9,259 bases of DNA from Dehalococcoides mccartyi (GTDB lineage: Bacteria > Chloroflexota > Dehalococcoidia > UBA2979). The position numbers and the translations under genes were made by a program. Below are positions 5,596 to 9,259 of the stretch, one piece after another. The stretch spans positions 1-9,259 of the forward strand of contig CAMDAY010000077.1 of NCBI GenBank assembly GCA_945888895.1, in the 5' to 3' direction. The notes under the pieces are model-generated. The model was not told where the DNA came from. It saw nothing but the letters and a program-made list of their open reading frames with translations, and searched no databases. The stretch's first letter is position 1; each line of letters begins with the position of its first letter.

Positions 5596-6732
5596 ATGCG
5601 CCTGCCTCGCCACTCCGCGTTCGCTGCGTTGCTCGCTGTGCTCGTCGTGGCGGGCAGCGTCGTGTCGTGCACGCCTCGACCTCGCGGGAATCTCCTCGGC
5701 AGCATCCTGCCGGGGCATCCCGCGCCGGAGCTCGTGGGGCTCACGGACTGGCAGAACAGTCCGCCACTGACCCTCGCGGCGTTGCGGGAGCAGAAGCGCG
5801 TCGTGCTCATCGATTTCTGGACGTACACCTGCGTGAACTGCATCCGCACACTGCCCTACCTCAAGCAGTGGCACGAACGGTACGCCTCGGCGGGACTTAC
5901 GATCATCGGCGTCCACGCACCGGAGTTCGACTTCGAGAAGGATCCGGCTAACGTGAAGCGAGCGGTCGAGGCCGACGGGATCACGTGGCCGATCGCGCAG
6001 GACAACGAAATGAAGACGTGGGACGCCTTCAACAACAACGCGTGGCCCGCCAAGTACCTGATCACCGCCGAAGGCCAGATCCCGTACACGCATATCGGCG
6101 AGGGCGCCTACGACCAGACGGAACAGCAGATCCGCGCGGCGCTGACCGCCGCAGGCCACGACGTGAGCAAGATCGCCGCAGGCGGCCTGCCTGAGCCGAC
6201 GCGCGACCCGAAGGCATCGATGATCACGCGCGAGCTCTACGGCGGCTTCGAGCGCAACTACCAGACGCTCGGCGCGTACGCGGCGCAGAAGGAGTACTAC
6301 GCCGGCGGCGGCGAGACGCACGACTACACGGACCCCCAGGGCGTCCGCTCAGACGACGTGTGGTACCTACAGGGCAAATGGCGCACGGAGCGCGAGGCGA
6401 TCGCGCACGCCCGCGACACGCAGAACCTGGAGGACTACCTCGCATTCCGGTTCACGGCGCGCAGCGTGAACGTCGTCATGCAGCCGAAGACGCCGGTATC
6501 CTCGTACATCGTCGTGGTGGAAATCGATGGCCGTCCGCTGCGCCGCGACGAAGCCGGCACGGACGTGACGTTCGATGCGCAGGGCCGCAGCATCGTCACC
6601 GTGAACACGCCGAAGATGTACTCGATCATGATCCTGCCTGCGCTGGGCGATCACCATGCGAAGCTCCGCTCGAACTCCGCGGACTTTGCGATGTACGCGG
6701 TGACGTTCGGCAGCAACACGAGCGGAGCGTAA
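5596..6732 (+). CDS. TlpA/DipZ-like thioredoxin lipoprotein
   Basis: The 378-residue protein starts at ATG 5596 with a good Shine-Dalgarno. Residues 1-25 form a lipoprotein signal (basic start, hydrophobic run 8-20, lipobox VVSC with C25), so it should be anchored outside the cytoplasmic membrane. The thioredoxin-fold domain (about 38-185) carries the active site WTYTCVNC (C79, C82), then 'GVHAPEFDFEKD' (105-116) and 'NNNAWPAKYL' (146-155), with cis-Pro 151. This pattern is typical of the periplasmic part of mycobacterial DipZ. The C-terminal half (about 205-370: TRELYGG, DDVWYLQGKW, VEIDGRPL, VNTPKMYSI) matches the carbohydrate-binding-module-like beta domain that follows the TlpA domain in DipZ. 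Unlike DipZ, no CcdA membrane domain is fused. Likely role: thiol-disulfide exchange on exported proteins. Its stop codon directly abuts the GTG of the next gene, so the two are almost certainly co-translated. Confidence 0.9.
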   Translation: MRLPRHSAFAALLAVLVVAGSVVSCTPRPRGNLLGSILPGHPAPELVGLTDWQNSPPLTLAALREQKRVVLIDFWTYTCVNCIRTLPYLKQWHERYASAGLTIIGVHAPEFDFEKDPANVKRAVEADGITWPIAQDNEMKTWDAFNNNAWPAKYLITAEGQIPYTHIGEGAYDQTEQQIRAALTAAGHDVSKIAAGGLPEPTRDPKASMITRELYGGFERNYQTLGAYAAQKEYYAGGGETHDYTDPQGVRSDDVWYLQGKWRTEREAIAHARDTQNLEDYLAFRFTARSVNVVMQPKTPVSSYIVVVEIDGRPLRRDEAGTDVTFDAQGRSIVTVNTPKMYSIMILPALGDHHAKLRSNSADFAMYAVTFGSNTSGA

Positions 6733-7671
6733 GTGCCGCGCGCGCTGTCGCTCATCCTGCTGTCCGTGGTGGCCTCGACGATGGTCGCATGCTCCTGGCT
6801 CCCCGGCGGCGCGCGCACCGCGCCCAAGGTGGACGACCCGTTCTCGGGCGGCTACCCCACCTTCCGCGACGAGGCGACCGGCATCACCGCGATCCTCGGC
6901 ACGCCGGACCTTGGCGTCGGCACGTTCCGCGTGGCCCTCTCGCTCAACGATCGAGACGGCCTGATCCGCTTTCCGGCGGTGACCTTCGAGTCCGTTCGTC
7001 CGAAGTCCGGTGCCTCCGATCTCCCCCTTCAGGTCGCGAACGCAGCGTTCTCCCCCTTCCCCGACGGGATCCGCGGTCTCTACACAGCAACGATGACCTT
7101 CGACCAGCCCGGGACGTGGACCATCAACGTGCTGGTGCCTCGACCGGACGGTCGCAACGGGCGAATCGCGCTCCCGGTCACGATCGCGGAGCGCGCCTCG
7201 GCGCCGGTCGTGGGTGCGGCGGCGCCGAAGAGCAAGAACCGCACGGCGAAGGAAGTCCCGTCGCTCGACCGTCTCACGAGCGGCAGTACGCCCGACCCCG
7301 CGCTGTACCAGCACCGCATCGCGGACAGTCTCGACGCGCGACGCCCCGTCGTCGTGGTGTTCACCAGCCCGGCATTCTGCACAACACCGCTCTGCGGGCC
7401 ACAGGTCGAGGAGGCCTCGGAGTTGGTGAAGCGGTACGGCGACCGCGCAGACTTCGTGCACATCGACCTGTTCGAGAACCCACACGAGATCAAGGGCGAC
7501 CTGAGATCCGCGAAGCGCTCCCCGTTGCTCAAGGAGTGGGGCCTGCACACCGACCAGTGGACGTTCGTCATTGACGCGAACGGCATCATCGCCGGACGGT
7601 TCGAGGCGTTCGTCCCACGACGGGAGCTCGAGGCGTCGATTCAGAGCGCCCTCGAGGTGCCTCGGCGCTAA
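6733..7671 (+). CDS. Lipoprotein with beta-rich N-domain and CX4C thioredoxin-like domain
   Basis: The 312-residue protein starts at GTG 6733, immediately after the TAA of the previous gene; GGAG at 6724-6727, inside that gene's last codons, is the ribosome binding site. Residues 1-20 are a lipoprotein signal with lipobox MVAC (C20). Residues about 40-155 look like an Ig-like beta sandwich ('RGLYTATMTFDQPGTWTINV', 114-133). A linker rich in Ala, Lys and Ser follows. Residues about 188-308 form a thioredoxin-like domain: strand RPVVVVF, then 'SPAFCTTPLCGP' with C216 and C221, a helix, 'DFVHIDL', and 'WTFVIDANGIIAGRFE'. The cysteines are four residues apart instead of the usual two. I recognise the AFC-x4-CGP style from extracytoplasmic thioredoxin-like proteins but know no established function. 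Operon position points to joint work with the DipZ-like lipoprotein in thiol redox, perhaps as electron donor or metal handler; that is inference. Confidence 0.82.
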   Translation: MPRALSLILLSVVASTMVACSWLPGGARTAPKVDDPFSGGYPTFRDEATGITAILGTPDLGVGTFRVALSLNDRDGLIRFPAVTFESVRPKSGASDLPLQVANAAFSPFPDGIRGLYTATMTFDQPGTWTINVLVPRPDGRNGRIALPVTIAERASAPVVGAAAPKSKNRTAKEVPSLDRLTSGSTPDPALYQHRIADSLDARRPVVVVFTSPAFCTTPLCGPQVEEASELVKRYGDRADFVHIDLFENPHEIKGDLRSAKRSPLLKEWGLHTDQWTFVIDANGIIAGRFEAFVPRRELEASIQSALEVPRR

Positions 7672-7685
7672 TCCGTGCCGCGAGT

Positions 7686-7716
7686 TTGACGGGGCGGTCG
7701 CCGCGCACGATACGAT
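7686..7716 (+). promoter_or_regulatory. Candidate promoter of the M16 peptidase genes
   Basis: TTGACG (7686-7691) matches the -35 consensus at 5 of 6 positions. TACGAT (7711-7716) follows after 19 bases; the overlapping GATACG (7709-7714) would give a 17-base spacer but a weaker hexamer. Transcription would begin near 7723. The in-frame ATG at 7715 would then lie inside the -10 box, which rules it out as the start and supports the GTG at 7751. Confidence 0.5.
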
Positions 7717-7738
7717 GGGTGGCCACACAGCCAGCGGC

Positions 7739-7743
7739 GGGAG
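7739..7743 (+). promoter_or_regulatory. Ribosome binding site deciding the first M16 start
   Basis: GGGAG lies 7 bases before the GTG at 7751. The second M16 gene has the same GGGAG at 9085-9089 and the same 7-base spacing to its own GTG, which supports both start choices. Confidence 0.65.
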
Positions 7744-7750
7744 TGCGCGC

Positions 7751-9100
7751 GTGACGACTCGTGAATCGGCGTTTGGACTGCAGCTTCCCGTGTCGCGGCA
7801 CACCCTCGCGAACGGACTGCGCGTCGTGTTCTCGGTCGACCACACGGCGCCGATCATCTGCGTTGGCGTGTACTACCACGTGGGGATGCGCCTTGAGCCG
7901 CACGGCCGCACGGGCTTCGCGCACCTCTTCGAGCACCTGATGTTCCAGGGCTCGGAGTCGATGGCAAAGATGGAGATCGCGCAGCTCGTTCAGCAGAACG
8001 GCGGCAACCTCAACGGCTCCACGCGGTACGATTTCACGAACTACTTCGAGTCGATGCCCGCGCACACCCTCGATCTCGCTCTGTGGATGGAGGCGGACCG
8101 CATGCGCGGGCCGGTGATCACGCAGGCGGAGCTGGATAACCAGCGCGACGTGGTGAAGAACGAGATCCGCGTCAACGTGCTGAACCGGCCGTACGGCTCG
8201 TTTCCGTGGATCGACATGCAGGCCGTCGCGTACGACAACTGGCACAACAGCCACAACGGCTACGGCGACATGGCCGACCTCGACGCCGCCAGCCTGGAGG
8301 ATGTGCAGTCGTTCTTCGACTCGTACTACTCGCCCGCGAACGCCGTCCTTGTCGTCGTCGGCGATTTCGAGGAGGCACACGCGCTGGAGCTGGCGCGGCG
8401 CTACTTCGAGGACATCCCCGCCGCCGCCGCGCCGGGTGGGGCCGACATCGTCGAGTTACGCCAGGAGGCAGAGCGGCGCACATCGAACGTCGACGCGCTC
8501 GCGAACAAGCCCGCACTCGCCGTCGGCTACCACGTCCCCGAGCGCGGATCACGCGAGTATTACGCGATGGGCCTGCTGGACCAGGTGCTCCTGCAGGGGG
8601 ATGACGCCCTGCTCCACCAGGAGCTGGTGAGCCGTCGAGGCTTCACGGGCGGCATCGACGGCGGCATCAATTTCCTCGGCCACATGCACAACGCGCAGAC
8701 GCCGCTCCTCTGGTGCAGCGAACTCGTTCACGACCGCGACGTCAGCGCCGATGTGATCCTCGACGCGTTCGACACGGTGGTCGAGCGCGTCCGCACGGAG
8801 CCACTCTCGTCGGCCGTGCTGGAGCGAGCGTTGGTGAAGGCTCGCGCCTCCCTGTACAGCACGATCAACGACACGTCATACCCCGGCTATGGCCGCGCCG
8901 ACCTCCTAGCCTCGTTCGAGCTGTTCGAGGGCGACGCGGCGCAGGTCAACACGATCGAGCAGCGCTTCGCCGCCGTCACGCCGGAGCTCGTGATGGAGAC
9001 GGCGCGCGAGTATCTCCGACCCTCGAACCGGACGATTCTGACAGTCGTGCCGGGCGTCGCCGAACCTGATCCCACCGCCGAGACGGGAGCCGCCGAGTGA
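7751..9100 (+). CDS. M16 family zinc metallopeptidase, catalytic subunit
   Basis: The 449-residue protein from GTG 7751 begins with the family's N-terminal strand (HTLANGLRVVF, 17-27). The inverted zinc motif HLFEH (H58, E61, H62) is intact, followed by the helix 'LVQQNGGNLNGSTRYDFTNY' (79-98). The distal zinc ligand E138 (KNEIR) sits about 76 residues after the motif, as in active pitrilysin/MPP-like enzymes. 'YSPANAVLVVVGDF' (193-206) ends the first of the two homologous halves, and the C-terminal half (about 240-430) is the non-catalytic one. The length fits the M16B type (MPP/PqqF-like bacterial processing peptidases). No signal peptide is visible, so it is probably cytoplasmic. Such proteins degrade or trim peptides and usually work with a second M16 protein, which follows directly with a 4-base GTGA overlap. 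The frame extends upstream to 7571, but that part overlaps the preceding gene and carries the promoter. Confidence 0.93.
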   Translation: MTTRESAFGLQLPVSRHTLANGLRVVFSVDHTAPIICVGVYYHVGMRLEPHGRTGFAHLFEHLMFQGSESMAKMEIAQLVQQNGGNLNGSTRYDFTNYFESMPAHTLDLALWMEADRMRGPVITQAELDNQRDVVKNEIRVNVLNRPYGSFPWIDMQAVAYDNWHNSHNGYGDMADLDAASLEDVQSFFDSYYSPANAVLVVVGDFEEAHALELARRYFEDIPAAAAPGGADIVELRQEAERRTSNVDALANKPALAVGYHVPERGSREYYAMGLLDQVLLQGDDALLHQELVSRRGFTGGIDGGINFLGHMHNAQTPLLWCSELVHDRDVSADVILDAFDTVVERVRTEPLSSAVLERALVKARASLYSTINDTSYPGYGRADLLASFELFEGDAAQVNTIEQRFAAVTPELVMETAREYLRPSNRTILTVVPGVAEPDPTAETGAAE

Positions 9101-9259
9101 CCACGCACCCCCGCCCCACCCTCGCCGCGCCGCCCGCTGCGCGCATCCTGCCCCGGAACCACCAGCGCCTCGCCAACGGCATGCGCGCGACCTTCGTGCA
9201 CGCCGGTGCGGTGCCGATGGCGTCGGTGCGCCTGGTGCTGCGCACCGGCTCGGCAGACG
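9097..9259 (+). CDS. Second M16 peptidase homologue (3' partial)
   Basis: The start GTG at 9097 overlaps the TGA of the first M16 gene by four bases (GTGA), with GGGAG 7 bases upstream. The 54 codons visible give a Pro/Ala-rich leader and then 'QRLANGMRATFVHAG', 'VPMASVRLVLRTGSAD' (about residues 23-54), the N-terminal strand pair of an M16 domain. The window ends before the position of HxxEH, so it cannot be said whether it is catalytic. By analogy with bacterial M16B pairs it may be the partner subunit lacking the zinc site. Confidence 0.85.
   Translation, partial: MTTHPRPTLAAPPAARILPRNHQRLANGMRATFVHAGAVPMASVRLVLRTGSAD

Noticed and set aside
5422..6321. N-terminal extension of the metallophosphoesterase frame
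   Set aside because: It is antisense to the DipZ-like lipoprotein gene, and the phosphoesterase fold begins exactly at the ATG at 5421.
6360..7574. 404-codon plus-strand open frame in another phase over the two lipoprotein genes
   Set aside because: The Arg/Pro-rich translation has no domains and conflicts with two genes having signals, motifs and ribosome binding sites.
7651..7668. CGAGG-TG-CCTCG inverted repeat at the end of the CX4C lipoprotein gene as a terminator
   Set aside because: The loop is only two bases, there is no T-run, and it lies inside the coding sequence.
6367..7857. 496-codon minus-strand open frame across the lipoprotein and M16 genes
   Set aside because: It is an Arg/His/Val-rich shadow with no recognisable domain, opposite two well-supported genes; long antisense frames are expected in GC-rich coding DNA.

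Overview
This GC-rich window, with coding on both strands and several GTG starts, looks like a chromosomal segment of a free-living bacterium. The best guess is a member of Chloroflexota, possibly a Dehalococcoidia- or Tepidiforma-like lineage. The guess rests on the style of the secreted SH3b protein, with a Cys pair flanking the 'LNMRATPS' strand and repeats carrying 'LTYIPGAP..V.TL'. It also rests on free lipoprotein thioredoxins with a DipZ-like C-terminus and on promoters with TACGAT-type -10 boxes. This is a pattern-based inference; a high-GC actinobacterium is the main alternative. No RNA gene, insertion sequence, CRISPR array or prophage gene was found.

Layout. (1) Bases 2-1195 (+): the 3' part of a secreted multidomain protein (SH3b, two 72-residue repeats, cysteine-rich 3D/double-psi barrel-like domain), beginning upstream of the window. 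(2) Bases 1196-1317: a short convergent gap with one small hairpin. (3) Bases 1318-5421 (-): four tightly packed genes, read from right to left: a YfcE/MJ0936-type metallophosphoesterase, a PuuE-like polysaccharide deacetylase homologue, a ROK sugar kinase homologue, and an ABC-F ATPase. Gaps of 25, 2 and 9 bases suggest one operon. (4) Bases 5422-5595: a divergent promoter region with a possible leaderless extended -10 promoter on the minus strand, a TACGAT -10 on the plus strand, and palindromic candidate operator sites. (5) Bases 5596-7671 (+): two abutting lipoprotein genes with thioredoxin folds, one CxxC (DipZ C-terminal type) and one CX4C behind a beta-rich domain. (6) Bases 7672-7750: a promoter region. 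(7) Bases 7751-9259 (+): an M16 zinc peptidase with complete HxxEH...E site, translationally overlapping (GTGA) a second M16 homologue cut by the window end.

How they may work together. The two lipoproteins are probably co-translated and would act outside the membrane on thiols or disulfides, although no membrane electron donor (CcdA/DsbD) is present in the window. The two M16 proteins probably form the usual pair of one catalytic and one partner subunit. The minus-strand operon mixes carbohydrate-type enzymes with a translation-associated ATPase, and no single pathway can be read from it. There is no obvious defence system or mobile island. The most unusual items are the secreted repeat protein, the lipoprotein redox pair, and several substitutions at metal-ligand positions in the minus-strand enzymes.
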